The translations under genes were made by a program, and so were the position numbers. Positions 41,723 to 51,000 of a stretch of 62,148 bases of DNA are shown in pieces (position 1 is the first letter of the stretch; each line of letters begins with the position of its first letter). The DNA lies in assembly GCA_900547415.1 (NCBI GenBank), contig URGS01000010.1:1-62148 (forward strand), given 5' to 3'. This DNA comes from an uncultured Phascolarctobacterium sp. Lineage in GTDB: Bacteria; Bacillota; Negativicutes; Acidaminococcales; Acidaminococcaceae. The notes under the pieces are model-generated. The model worked only from the letters and a program-made list of their open reading frames with translations. It did no database searches and was not told where the DNA came from.

Positions 41723-42775
41723 ATGAACTATAAAAAATGGGTAGTATCTTTTGTATTTTTCTTTGCTAGTATTATATTTATTGTAAGTGCTACAGTATTT
41801 GTAGTAGACCCATGTTTTCATTATAGAAAACCATTACCAAATATTTTTTATGAATTAGATAAGCAAAGATATCAGAATGATGGAATAATTAAAAATTTTG
41901 ACTATAACGCCATCATAATAGGTACATCTATGACAGAAAACTTTAAAGCAAGTGAATTTGAACAAGTCTTTGAGGCTAAAGTTATAAAAATTCCTTTTTC
42001 TGGTGGTACATTTAAAGAGATAAATGATAATCTAGTTACTGCTTTTAATTGCAAGAACTATATAAAATTTGTTGTAAGATCATTGGATATTACTCATATT
42101 AATGAAAGGAGTTCAAAATTAAGAGAAGATCTCGGAGCTTATCCAGTGTATTTGTATAATGATAATATTTTTGATGATGTATATTATATTTTGAACAAGG
42201 ACGCCTTGAAAATGGCCTTAAAAAATATGATGATAACTATCAAAGATGATAAATTAGGAGTTACTAATTTTGATGAATACTGTAACTGGAATAATAAATA
42301 TAAATTTGGTAAACAGTATGTTGTTAAAAAGAAGTATGAGCAAAATTCTAATCAAGAGAATTTGTCAGAGGATGATAAAAAAGTAATATACCAAAATGTA
42401 AATGAAAATGTTATTGCATTGGCTAAGGCTAATCCTAATACTATATTTTATTATTTTTATCCACCATATAATATTGCATACTGGGCTGGAGAAAATGAAA
42501 GTGGAAATATAGTACGAACTTTTGATGGTATAGTTTATGCTACAGAGATGATATTAGAGTGTCCTAATATTAAGTTGTATTACTTTGGAGACATGCACAA
42601 TATAACTGAGAATTTTGATAATTATAAGGATACAACACATTATGGTGAACAGATAAATAGCAAAATGTTAAAGTTTATGCATAATGATGTTGGATTGTTA
42701 ACTAAGGAGAATTATAAAGAGATTCTCGGAAAAGAAAGAGAGTACTTATTATCCTATCCTTATGATGAGATATAG
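41723..42775 (+). CDS. SGNH-like periplasmic partner of the MBOAT protein
   Basis: 350 residues. One N-terminal membrane anchor (residues about 8-28), the remainder extracytoplasmic. YNAIIIGTSMTENFKASEF supplies the nucleophile-Ser motif of SGNH-like esterase/acyltransferases, and DTTHYGEQINSKML near residue 310 supplies the Asp-x-x-His. In MBOAT operons such proteins accept the acetyl group from the MBOAT protein and pass it to the polysaccharide, as with AlgX/AlgJ or PatB. AT-rich, like its neighbour. It is the last gene of the glycan locus. Confidence 0.75.
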   Translation: MNYKKWVVSFVFFFASIIFIVSATVFVVDPCFHYRKPLPNIFYELDKQRYQNDGIIKNFDYNAIIIGTSMTENFKASEFEQVFEAKVIKIPFSGGTFKEINDNLVTAFNCKNYIKFVVRSLDITHINERSSKLREDLGAYPVYLYNDNIFDDVYYILNKDALKMALKNMMITIKDDKLGVTNFDEYCNWNNKYKFGKQYVVKKKYEQNSNQENLSEDDKKVIYQNVNENVIALAKANPNTIFYYFYPPYNIAYWAGENESGNIVRTFDGIVYATEMILECPNIKLYYFGDMHNITENFDNYKDTTHYGEQINSKMLKFMHNDVGLLTKENYKEILGKEREYLLSYPYDEI

Positions 42776-42872
42776 TTAGAGGTTGCTTACAATTAAGTTA
42801 CTACACAAAATATGAAGAAATGCAGAATCTATGTGTGTAATCATTAGGAAGCCGTATTTGGAGGATTGTTAT

Positions 42873-43276
42873 ATGCTAACTGAAGATTTACTGCAAAAAA
42901 GCATTATCCACCAACAAAACACCTCATATCTACATCTATTTAAGTCAGATATAGCAGGCCTTACGCCTAAAACCATCAAGCGTCATTTGCAGAACGTGGA
43001 CTTTTTTCTTAATACTTATCTTGTGTTTGATGAGTCAAACCCTTTGACTATGGAAGAATGCGTAACTGCTATTGATGATTTTTGGGATATTTCTTGGAAG
43101 AGAAAACTTACTTTACAGATAGCACCAAACGCAGCTTTGTTACTAGTCTGCGTAAGTTTTATAAATCTATGCTTGAACATGGGAAAATCACTCCTGAGCA
43201 GTATGAAGATGTAGCGGAGTCTTTGCGTGATGGCGGCGCTGAGTATAAGGCGCTGCTAGAGGAGCTGTACGAGTAG
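42873..43276 (+). pseudogene. small recombinase-like protein, frameshifted in a T5 run
   Basis: ATG 42873 follows GGAGG. The first frame reads from MLTEDLLQKSIIHQQ to AIDDFW, then loses sense; the sense continues in another frame as GYFLEEKTYFTDSTKR to the end at 43276. Adding one T to the TTTTT run at 43079-43083 joins both frames into one protein of about 134 residues. The helical content, with TPKTIKRHLQNVDFFLNTYL, loosely resembles the SAM-like core-binding domain of tyrosine recombinases; no catalytic domain is present. It could be a pseudogene, a phase-variable gene or an assembly error. Confidence 0.55.
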
Positions 43277-43378
43277 AGTGTGAGAATTTTTTATGTGTAC
43301 GTTTTACAAAGACGTTATTCTTGCTATATAAAATAAAAAGTGATAGAATTATCATATATAATAAGGAGGTGTTGAGCA

Positions 43379-44194
43379 ATGTTTTTAAGCAAGGATAAAT
43401 ATCTTCCTTTAATTAGAGAACAAAAGGTTGTTGAAAATTATATTGAAGAAAATGCTCAAGCAATTTCCTATGATTTGAGAATAGATTATATCTTGAGCAA
43501 TGATGATAAACATGAAAAGCTTGAGTGTTTTAGTTTAGCTCCTGGCGCTACTGCGTTTATTGCGTCCATAGAAAACGTTAAAGTACCCAAGGATATGTTT
43601 TTTAAGGTCATAGAGCGTTATTCAAGCATAAGAAAAGGTATTGCCTTTGAATCTCCTGTCTATATACCTGGACATCATACTAAAGTATTCACTAGAATAA
43701 CTAATGTATCTAGCGATATTGTGGAATTGCATAAAAATGATTCTGTTGTTTCTGTGATGTTTTATCAGCTGGCTCAGAAGGTTAGTGAGCCGTATGAGGG
43801 AACATATCAAGGAGAGTTTGACTTTAAAAAGGCCGGAATATATCACGATGTACCTGCGCCAAATGTGGTTAAAGTCAAAAATGAAATTGAAGAAAAGGTC
43901 AATAGTATCAAAGATATAGAAAAGAAAATATATGACCATATTATGATCATAATGACTGTTTTTATTGCAGCCTTTAGCCTGGTTAATTTAAATATTAACT
44001 TTCTTTCTAGCAGTAAGACTCTAATTGATATGTTAGTATATAATTTAACATTTTTGGGTGGCTTAGGCATCCTGGTGACTTTTATTTCTGTTATTATGGA
44101 GCATGTATCAACTAGCGTTAAAGTTGGGTTAGGCGTGGTGTCTTTGGCGTTAATTGCGGTTGCATTGATATTAGTGTTTTGTGCGGCTATGTAA
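43379..44194 (+). CDS. membrane-anchored dUTPase/dCTP-deaminase-fold protein
   Basis: 271 residues, strong AAGGAGGTG site. Residues about 25-150 resemble the trimeric dUTPase/Dcd fold: ISYDLRIDYIL (like S-x-D-L-R-L), LAPGATAFIASIENVKVP, the RSS-x-x-R-x-G-like ERYSSIRKGI, and YIPGHHTKVFTRITN. In dCTP deaminase the last motif is G-x-I-T-L-E-L, with a catalytic Glu; here an Arg is in that place, so deamination is doubtful. Residues about 165-185 form a short coiled coil (EIEEKVNSIKDIEKKI), followed by three hydrophobic helices (about 189-205, 219-240, 249-270). A soluble nucleotide-binding domain tethered to the membrane is unusual and might be a sensor-effector protein. Confidence 0.65.
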   Translation: MFLSKDKYLPLIREQKVVENYIEENAQAISYDLRIDYILSNDDKHEKLECFSLAPGATAFIASIENVKVPKDMFFKVIERYSSIRKGIAFESPVYIPGHHTKVFTRITNVSSDIVELHKNDSVVSVMFYQLAQKVSEPYEGTYQGEFDFKKAGIYHDVPAPNVVKVKNEIEEKVNSIKDIEKKIYDHIMIIMTVFIAAFSLVNLNINFLSSSKTLIDMLVYNLTFLGGLGILVTFISVIMEHVSTSVKVGLGVVSLALIAVALILVFCAAM

Positions 44195-44242
44195 TGTGAT
44201 TGTAATAAAGTTAACGTTATAGTGATTGAATTAAAAAAGCAA

Positions 44243-44283
44243 AAACCTCCTCCAACCACATTTACCGTGGTCAGAGGAGGTTT
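44243..44283 (-). terminator. terminator of the thioesterase gene
   Basis: AAACCTCCTC and AACCAC pair with GTGGT and GAGGAGGTTT; on the minus strand the stem is followed by TTGCTTTTTT. It may work in both directions and also end the DCD-fold gene. Confidence 0.8.
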
Positions 44284-44308
44284 CGTCGTTTCTGCAACTA
44301 TTCAGTTC

Positions 44309-44692
44309 TTACCCATTTACCTTCTTCATGAACTTTTCGTTGTCGATGATGAAGCGTTCGTGGGTGCCTTTGCCAATGGTGCCCTTGGAGTCTTCTGCTT
44401 CTACGCTGAAGGTGATCTTGCGGCCTTCTACAGCGGTGAGAGTGGCAGTGGCTTTTACTGCATCGCCCATTTTAGTGGGGCGGTCGTGGGTGATGGTGAG
44501 GCTGATGCCTACGCTGCCGGCGCCTTCTTCAAGGCTGTCGTTTACTGCAGCACAGGCTGCTTCTTCCATCAGTGCGCACATGGCGGGAGTTGCAAAGACT
44601 GCCAGAGAGCCGCTTTTCATAGTTGCGGCGATATTTGCTTCAGTTACGGTGGTGGTGGCGGTGCCTACAAGGCCTGCTTTTAATTCTGTCAT
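44309..44692 (-). CDS. FlK-like hotdog thioesterase
   Basis: 127 residues. VFATPAMCALMEEAA (T35, E43), SVGISLTITHDRPTKMGD (H69) and GTIGKGTHERFIID match fluoroacetyl-CoA thioesterase FlK, including the equivalents of its catalytic Thr-Glu-His. In anaerobes such proteins hydrolyse acyl-CoA of unknown identity; the name does not imply fluoroacetate as substrate. An AAGGAATTACC site precedes the start on the minus strand. It is monocistronic. Long frames on the opposite strand are shadows. Confidence 0.85.
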   Translation of the reverse strand: MTELKAGLVGTATTTVTEANIAATMKSGSLAVFATPAMCALMEEAACAAVNDSLEEGAGSVGISLTITHDRPTKMGDAVKATATLTAVEGRKITFSVEAEDSKGTIGKGTHERFIIDNEKFMKKVNG

Positions 44693-45219
44693 GGTAATTC
44701 CTTCTTTCTTTTATAATATAGCAGCTTAAATTAGTATGATAAGCTATTGTATATAGGCTGCTTTTCTATCAGATAGTGCTTAGTCAGTGTTTATTTAGCA
44801 GCTTTTGTATTGAGCCTGTTCTGCTAATGGGAACAGTACTTTCAATGCTTGTTTGGGGTATCATTGAAAGCTCATTAGTAAGCTGTTCCTAAATTGATGC
44901 AGCCTTGAGTCCGCTTTGCTAATGAAGGCAGCTGCTTTATATTTTGCTAATGAACATAGTTTGACCATTGGACTATCCTGGCCTAGGAATATGATAATGG
45001 ATTCTTTCTACGGTTGCAAGTGAAATTTATGCAGGATTACTTTGGTGCGGGGAATTTGCGCAGGATAGAGTACTGACTAATCAGTCAGCACTGTCACATT
45101 TGTTACAATGTGTGAGCTGTTTGTTAATTTTTCAAAAAACTCTTACGTAAAATTAAGCAATATGCTATACTGTTAGTATAAAATTAGTCCTGTTATTTTA
45201 ATTGCACGGGGGTGTTTTT
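44693..45219. other. 527-base intergenic region without a gene
   Basis: No convincing ORF. Visible structures are the inverted repeat CTTTCAATG / CATTGAAAG (44849-44880, 14-base loop), a pair of TTTGCTAATGAA-like repeats (about 44922 and 44944) with a third TGCTAATG at 44831, and a palindromic TGACT-AATC-AGTCA at about 45072-45085. The last resembles a TetR-type operator. The rightmost 60 bases hold the promoter of the DUF190 gene. A small RNA could be encoded here but nothing proves it. Confidence 0.5.
45163..45171 (+). promoter_or_regulatory. extended -10 promoter of the DUF190 gene
   Basis: TGCTATACT, with TTACGT at a 17-base spacing as a weak -35 (45143-45148). It lies 49 bases before the start codon at 45220. 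Confidence 0.5.
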
Positions 45220-45621
45220 ATGGCTATAGAGTACAGAAAGATTACTTTTCTTAAGGTTTATACTGGTGAAGATGTTATGTACAATGATATTCCATTGTAC
45301 AAAGCAGTTTTGCGTGAGGCGCGTCGTCTGGAGCTGGCCGGTGCTACTGTGACCAAAGGTATTGAGGGCTATGCCTCCAATCTGCGTGGTATGGGTCGCG
45401 CTATTAGTTCCTTTGTAAGTGGTAATGCCAATTATCCTATTATCATTGAAATTGGTGATAAGAGGGAGAACATTGAAAAGATTTTGCCTTTTTTGGAAAA
45501 GAATGCTACTCATGCTTTAGTCTTAGTAGAAGAAAGCACCTACATGGTTACTGATTATATGCGCAAAAATAATCTGACTGACTTGCCGTCTCAAAGCAAG
45601 TTCCCTGAGGATGTAATGTAG
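45220..45621 (+). CDS. DUF190 family protein
   Basis: 133 residues. The start at 45220 follows GGGGGTG; an earlier in-frame ATG overlaps that site. The pattern LKVYTGEDVMYNDIPLYKAVLREARRL, GATVTKGIEGYASN and LVLVEESTYMV is typical of DUF190, a PII-like fold found alone or beside fluoride channel and KdpD-type genes. A nucleotide-responsive regulatory role is presumed for the family but unproven. It is monocistronic with its own terminator. Confidence 0.85.
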   Translation: MAIEYRKITFLKVYTGEDVMYNDIPLYKAVLREARRLELAGATVTKGIEGYASNLRGMGRAISSFVSGNANYPIIIEIGDKRENIEKILPFLEKNATHALVLVEESTYMVTDYMRKNNLTDLPSQSKFPEDVM

Positions 45622-45634
45622 GAAATGAATCCTT

Positions 45635-45670
45635 GCTGCCGCTCAGTGATGCTGGGCGTGCAGCTTTTTT
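45635..45670 (+). terminator. intrinsic terminator
   Basis: GCTGC and CGCTCAG pair with CTGGGCG and GCAGC around a short loop, followed by six T residues, just after the DUF190 gene. Confidence 0.85.
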
Positions 45671-45751
45671 GTTTATATAGCAGGATTTTAAGGATATTGG
45701 TGCGAATTATATATTGCGTTATGTTTTATTCTCGAAAGGAGGATTGAAGAT

Positions 45752-46261
45752 ATGTCTGAAGAAAAATATGAAGAGATTAAGATAGCTGAAAGTGTAGAGG
45801 TTATTGACGATAAAATGCGGGAGGAAGAGGCGGAGGCTTTGTGCCGCTGGGCAGCTGCTCGTGCTGGTGTTATTGTTGTGGCGCCTCTTTTGGGTACCAT
45901 GAGTCTTATTGCCAACGAAATCTATATGATTATTAAGCTTGGCAAGGTTTACGGTGAGGAAATTAGTGAGCAGGCAGCAGTGAGCATTTTAGGTAGTCTT
46001 GGCGCTTATTTTGTTGGCAGCACTCTGACTACTCTAATTCCCTTTGCGCCTCTGCAGATTCCTGTGGCAGTTGGTACTACCTATGGCTTGGGCCGCGTTG
46101 TTACTGAGTGGCTGAAGGCTGGCAAGCCTCAGGATATGACTCCCTTTAAAAAGGTTTATGATGATGCCGTTAAGCTGGCCAAGGACAATATCAGCATCTT
46201 TAAGGATAACCCCAAGCGCAACGAGCCCTTGGGTGATGAAAAGCAGCATTATGATATTTAG
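45752..46261 (+). CDS. DUF697-like membrane protein
   Basis: 169 residues. An acidic N-terminal 30 residues are followed by a helix with RWAAARAGVIVVAPLLGTMSLIANE, a second hydrophobic segment (SILGSLGAYFVGSTLTTLIPFA), and a short third one (IPVAVGTTYGLGRVV). This layout resembles DUF697 (YcjF-type) proteins, in which the domain follows or stands apart from a GTPase. No GTPase is nearby. A GAAAGGAGG site precedes the start. Function unknown. Confidence 0.65.
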   Translation: MSEEKYEEIKIAESVEVIDDKMREEEAEALCRWAAARAGVIVVAPLLGTMSLIANEIYMIIKLGKVYGEEISEQAAVSILGSLGAYFVGSTLTTLIPFAPLQIPVAVGTTYGLGRVVTEWLKAGKPQDMTPFKKVYDDAVKLAKDNISIFKDNPKRNEPLGDEKQHYDI

Positions 46262-46377
46262 AATATAGCAAGCTTGATTGGAAGAGGGAAAAATTTCTTG
46301 CCTGACATTAGCTTAGGTGGTATTATGGATTCATGCAGTATTTTCTGCGTTATTAATTAAGGAAGGTGTTACTTTAG

Positions 46378-46767
46378 ATGAATTTTGAATTTTTTGCGTT
46401 TCTCGTATTTATGACCTTTGTTTCCTTTGCTATTGCCTTTTTGGCTTATGGCATGGTTATTCGTTTTATGGGCAAGGAAGGCTGGGCTTCTCGTATGGCT
46501 CAGATTATTCTGGTGCCTGCCTGTGTAATTTTCTTTGATTTTATTACCTTTGCTGCTCCCAGCTCTTATCGCTATATTATTGGTAGTGCGCCTCTGCTTT
46601 TAGTTGCAGGTATTGCTGTGTACTACCGCTTTGTTCGCGGCGAAGAGTTTGGCGATGCTGCTCCTACTCCTACTCAGGCTGCCAATGCTTCTGCAGAGCC
46701 TAAGAAGTTCAGCAAAAAATCTGCTCGTATCCGTGCAGCTCGTGAAAAACGCGGTGGCAGAAGATAA
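46378..46767 (+). CDS. small membrane protein with basic C-terminal tail
   Basis: 129 residues. Three hydrophobic segments (about residues 4-29, 41-60, 65-81), then a low-complexity linker (AAPTPTQAANASAEP) and a strongly basic tail (KKFSKKSARIRAAREKRGGRR). GGAAGG lies 14 bases before the start. I do not recognise a family. The tail could contact nucleic acid or acidic lipids. It is followed 152 bases later by the UspA pair. Confidence 0.6.
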   Translation: MNFEFFAFLVFMTFVSFAIAFLAYGMVIRFMGKEGWASRMAQIILVPACVIFFDFITFAAPSSYRYIIGSAPLLLVAGIAVYYRFVRGEEFGDAAPTPTQAANASAEPKKFSKKSARIRAAREKRGGRR

Positions 46768-46919
46768 CAAGCTTATGTGCAAATTGTTACAGAAATAAGA
46801 AATTATTCAGCTTTTTGCTTTATAAGCAGGAATTATGCCACTTAAAAAAGAATAATACACATATAACTATACAAAGACTGCGTATTTGATGCGCGTTAGA
46901 AATTTTGGAGGTGTAGCTT

Positions 46920-47357
46920 ATGTTTAAGAAGATTCTGATTCCTGTTGATGGTAGTGAAGGCTCTTGGAGAGCGCTCCATAGTGCTATGGTAATTGGCAAG
47001 AAATTTGAAAGCGAATTGGTTGTTGTTAATGTAATTCAACCCTACAACAATGCTGCTCTGCTGGCAGTTCCTCTGGATCATTCCACTATTAATCAAGGCA
47101 ACAGTGAACTGGCAAAGGTTGGCGACAAGGTTCTGGAAATGGCAGAGGAAAAGCTGGCCGACTATCCCTTCAAAGCTGAATACAGCCTGGAGATTGGTCA
47201 TCCCTCCGAGCGCATCATTGCTTTGTCTAAAAAATCTGGCTGCGATGCCATTGTTTTAGGCAGCCGTGGCCTTTCCGGTATTGCTGAATTCTTCCTGGGC
47301 AGCGTAAGCTCTAAGGTTTCCCAGTACGCAACTATTCCTGTTTTGATTGTAAAATAA
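46920..47357 (+). CDS. universal stress protein UspA family
   Basis: 145 residues. The N-terminus KKILIPVDGSEGSWRALHSAM and the ATP-binding motif G-x2-G-x9-G-S near the C-terminus (GSRGLSGIAEFFLGSVSS) are intact, so it should be an ATP-binding UspA. A GGAGGTG site precedes the start. It shares one base with the next uspA-like gene (TAATG), giving a tandem pair that may form heterodimers. Confidence 0.93.
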   Translation: MFKKILIPVDGSEGSWRALHSAMVIGKKFESELVVVNVIQPYNNAALLAVPLDHSTINQGNSELAKVGDKVLEMAEEKLADYPFKAEYSLEIGHPSERIIALSKKSGCDAIVLGSRGLSGIAEFFLGSVSSKVSQYATIPVLIVK

Positions 47358-47761
47358 TGTTTAAGCGCATTTTGGTGCCTATTGATGGCACTGACTATTC
47401 CTGGAGGGCTCTTGATTATGCCTGCGAGCTTGTTTCCTATAGCGGAGGCAGTCTTGTAATCATGACAGTAACCTCCCATGATCTCCATGCTTATGCCCTG
47501 GAGGGCAGCTTCAGTCATATTGGTGATGAGGTCTTGGACACAGCATATGAAATGCTGCAGGCAAAAAATATTGATTGTACCTATTTGCTGGAGCGTGATG
47601 GAGATGTGGCTGAGCAGATTCTGCTGGCTGCAAAAGAAGAACATTGTGATGGCATCGTTATTGGCAGCAGGGGACTGGGTGTTGTGGAGGGGTTTTTCCG
47701 CAGCAGCGTTAGTCAGTCTGTTGTTGAAAATGCAAATGTTCCTGTAACAATAGTTAAATAG
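47357..47761 (+). CDS. second universal stress protein, altered ATP motif
   Basis: 134 residues. The start overlaps the preceding stop by one base. FKRILVPIDGTDYSWRALDYA and GSRGLGVVEGFFRSSVSQSV are the UspA blocks, but the second Gly of the G-x2-G-x9-G-S motif is Ser here. ATP binding may be weaker than in its neighbour. The 260 bases behind it hold a long-range inverted repeat GGTGCTGCA / TGCAGCACC (about 47771 and 47831), followed by a short T stretch. Confidence 0.9.
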   Translation: MFKRILVPIDGTDYSWRALDYACELVSYSGGSLVIMTVTSHDLHAYALEGSFSHIGDEVLDTAYEMLQAKNIDCTYLLERDGDVAEQILLAAKEEHCDGIVIGSRGLGVVEGFFRSSVSQSVVENANVPVTIVK

Positions 47762-47926
47762 CGTAGCAAGGGTGCTGCAGGCAGCCCACATAAGTTAGCT
47801 GACCCGTGAGGTTGTGTTTGGTGGACTGATGCAGCACCTTTATGATTATTTATCATTACTTTGGACTGTCGGCCTTAGGGTCGTAGTTATATAAGCAGAT
47901 ATTTTGTCTCAAAAGGCGTATATGAC

Positions 47927-47956
47927 TTGTACAATGAATATCAAATAGTGTATACT
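47927..47956 (+). promoter_or_regulatory. promoter of the PFOR gene
   Basis: TTGTAC (47927-47932) and TATACT (47951-47956) with 18 bases between. The leader of about 58 bases ends in AGAAAGAAGGGG before the start codon, a strong ribosome site for a highly expressed gene. Confidence 0.6.
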
Positions 47957-48020
47957 ATTGCATAAGCAAGCATATAGTGCTTTTAATTTGGAAGAAATTT
48001 TTTAGAAAGAAGGGGAATCA

Positions 48021-51000
48021 ATGGTAAAAATGAAAACTATGGATGGCAACACCGCTGCTGCGTATATTTCTTACGCTTTTACTGATGTTGCTGCAATCTA
48101 TCCTATCACTCCCTCCTCTCCTATGGCAGAGGTTGTTGACGAATGGTCCGCTCAGGGCAAAAAGAACATTTTTGGTCAATCTGTTAAGCTGCTGGAAATG
48201 CAGTCCGAGGCTGGTGCTTCCGGTGCAGTTCACGGCTCTCTGCAGTCCGGCGCTCTGACTACTACTTATACTGCGTCTCAGGGCCTGCTGCTGATGATTC
48301 CTAATATGTATAAAATGGCTGGCGAGCTGCTGCCTGCAGTTTTCCATGTATCTGCACGTGCATTGGCTACCAGCAGCTTGTCCATCTTTGGTGACCATCA
48401 GGACGTTATGGCTGCTCGTCAGACTGGCTTTGCACTGCTGGCTGAAGGCAGCGTGCAGGAGGTTATGGACCTGGCTGGCGTAGCTCATCTGTCCGCTATT
48501 AAAGGTCGCGTACCTTTCCTGAACTTCTTTGATGGCTTCCGTACCTCTCATGAAATTCAAAAGATTGAGGTTCTGGAATACGACGAGCTGGCTAAAATGC
48601 TGGATATGGATGCAGTAAATGCTTTCCGTAAACGTGGTCTGAATCCTGACAACCCGGTTATCCGCGGTACTGCTCAAAATCCTGACATTTATTTCCAAAC
48701 TCGTGAGGCTGTTAACAGCTATTACGATGCTCTGCCGGAAATCGTTGAAGACTACATGGGTCAAATCAGCAAGCTGACTGGCCGTGAATATCATCTGTTC
48801 AACTACTATGGTGCAGAAGATGCAGAGGACATGATTATCGTTATGGGCTCTGCCAGCGAAACTGTTCGCACTGTTGTTGAAAAACTTAACGCAGAGGGCA
48901 GAAAAGTTGGCGTACTGTGCGTTCACCTGTATCGTCCCTTCAGCGTAAAACATTTCATGGGTGCAATTCCTGCTTCCGTAAAACGCATTGCTGTTCTTGA
49001 TAGAACTAAAGAGCCTGGTTCCTTCGGTGAGCCTCTGTACTTGGATGTTCGTGCTGCTTTCTATGCTAGCGACCGCAACCCGCTGATTATTGGCGGCCGT
49101 TATGGCTTGGGCTCCAAAGACCTGCTGCCTGGCGATATCGTAGCAGTATTTGACAACCTGGCAAGCGCTGAACCTAAGAACAACTTCACTATCAGCATTG
49201 TTGATGATGTTACCAATACCTCTCTTGCTTCTGTAGCTGGTGTGGACGTAACTCCTGCTGGCACCAAGGGCTGCAAGTTCTGGGGTCTTGGCAGTGATGG
49301 TACTGTTGGCGCTAACAAGAGCGCAATCAAGATTATCGGTGACCACACTGATATGTACGCTCAAGGTTATTTCTCCTACGATAGTAAGAAATCCGGCGGC
49401 GTAACTGTTTCCCACCTGCGCTTTGGCCATACTCCGATTATGGCTCCTTATCTGATTAACGCCGCTGATTTTGTAGCTGTTCATAACCAATCCTACGTTC
49501 AAAAATACGATGTAGTTGCTGGCCTGAAAAAAGGCGGCACCCTGCTCCTGAACTGCAATTGGAGCGCTGCTGACCTTGATGCACAGCTGCCTGGCTACAT
49601 GAAACGCTACGTTGCTCAAAACGACGTTAAGCTGTACGTTATTGACGCTGTTAAGATTGCTCAGGAAATTGGTCTGGGCGGTCGTATTAATATGATTATG
49701 CAGTCTGCTTTCTTTAAGCTGGCTGATATTATTCCTCTGGCTGACGCTATTGCGTACCTGAAGGAAGCTGTTGAGCATTCCTATGGTATGAAAGGCCAGA
49801 ACATTGTTGACATGAACAACGCAGCTATTGATGCTGGTGTTGAAGCTATCGTAGAGGTTGAGGTTCCTGCTGCTTGGGCAGAGGCTCAAGATACCGCTGC
49901 TGCTGAAGCTGCAACTGGCAACGAATTTGTTGATAAGCTCCTTGTTCCCATGAACCGTCTGGAGGGCGACAGCCTGCCTGTAAGCGCTTTTGCTGATTAT
50001 GCAGACGGCACTTTCCCCAGCGGTACTTCCGCATTCGAAAAACGCGGTATTGCAATCAATGTTCCTGAATGGCAAATTGATTCCTGCATCCAATGTAACC
50101 AATGTGCCTTTGTTTGTCCTCATGCTGCAATTCGTCCTGTTCTCATGACTGATGAAGAAGCTGCTAAGGCTCCGGAGACTTTGAAATCTAAACCTGCTAT
50201 TGGCGCTAAAGGCCTGAACTTTGCGATCAGCATTTCTCCGCTGGATTGCACTGGCTGCGGCAACTGTGCACAGGTTTGCCCGGCTCCCAAGGCTAAAGCT
50301 CTGGTTATGAAACCCTTGGAAAGCCAGGTTGCTAAAACTGCTGATTGGGATTATGCAATGAAAGAGGTTGCTCCTAAGGCTAACCCCATGAATAAAAAGA
50401 CTATCAAGGGTGTTCAATTTGAACAGCCTCTGCTGGAGTTCAGCGGCGCATGTGCAGGCTGCGGCGAAACTCCCTATGCTAAGCTGGTTACCCAGCTGGT
50501 TGGCGACCGTATGATGATTGCCAATGCTACTGGCTGTACCTCTATTTGGGGTGCAAGTGCTCCGTCCATGCCTTATACCAAGAACTGCAAGGGTCATGGT
50601 CCTTCCTGGGCTAACTCCCTGTTCGAGGATAACGCAGAGTACGGATTGGGTATGTTCTTAGGCGTTAAGCAATCCCGTGAGCGTGTTGCTGAAATGGCTA
50701 AGGAAATCCTGACAGCAGAAATTCCTGAGGACCTGCGTGCTGCTCTGGCTGATTGGCTGGACAACATGATGGTTAGCGATGGTACTCGTGAGCGTGCTGA
50801 AGCTCTGACTGCTGTATTGGAAAAATATAAAGGTCAATGTGATAAATGCGCAGCTATGTACGAAGAAAAACAATACTTTGTAAAACGCAGCCACTGGATC
50901 TTTGGCGGCGACGGCTGGGCATATGATATTGGCTACGGCGGTTTGGACCACGTACTGGCATCCGGCGAAAACGTAAACGTAATGGTATTCGATACTGAGG

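Noticed and set aside
44222..44729. Two plus-strand frames over the thioesterase gene
   Set aside because: The minus-strand frame encodes a clear FlK-like thioesterase with catalytic residues, ribosome site and terminator. The plus-strand frames are low-complexity (Phe, Ala, Gly-rich) shadows.
48018..50597. 859-codon open frame antisense to the PFOR gene
   Set aside because: The plus-strand gene is certain. Its strongly biased codons leave few stops in this antisense frame, and the predicted antisense protein has no recognisable domain and a compositional bias (Ser, Asn, His) typical of shadows.
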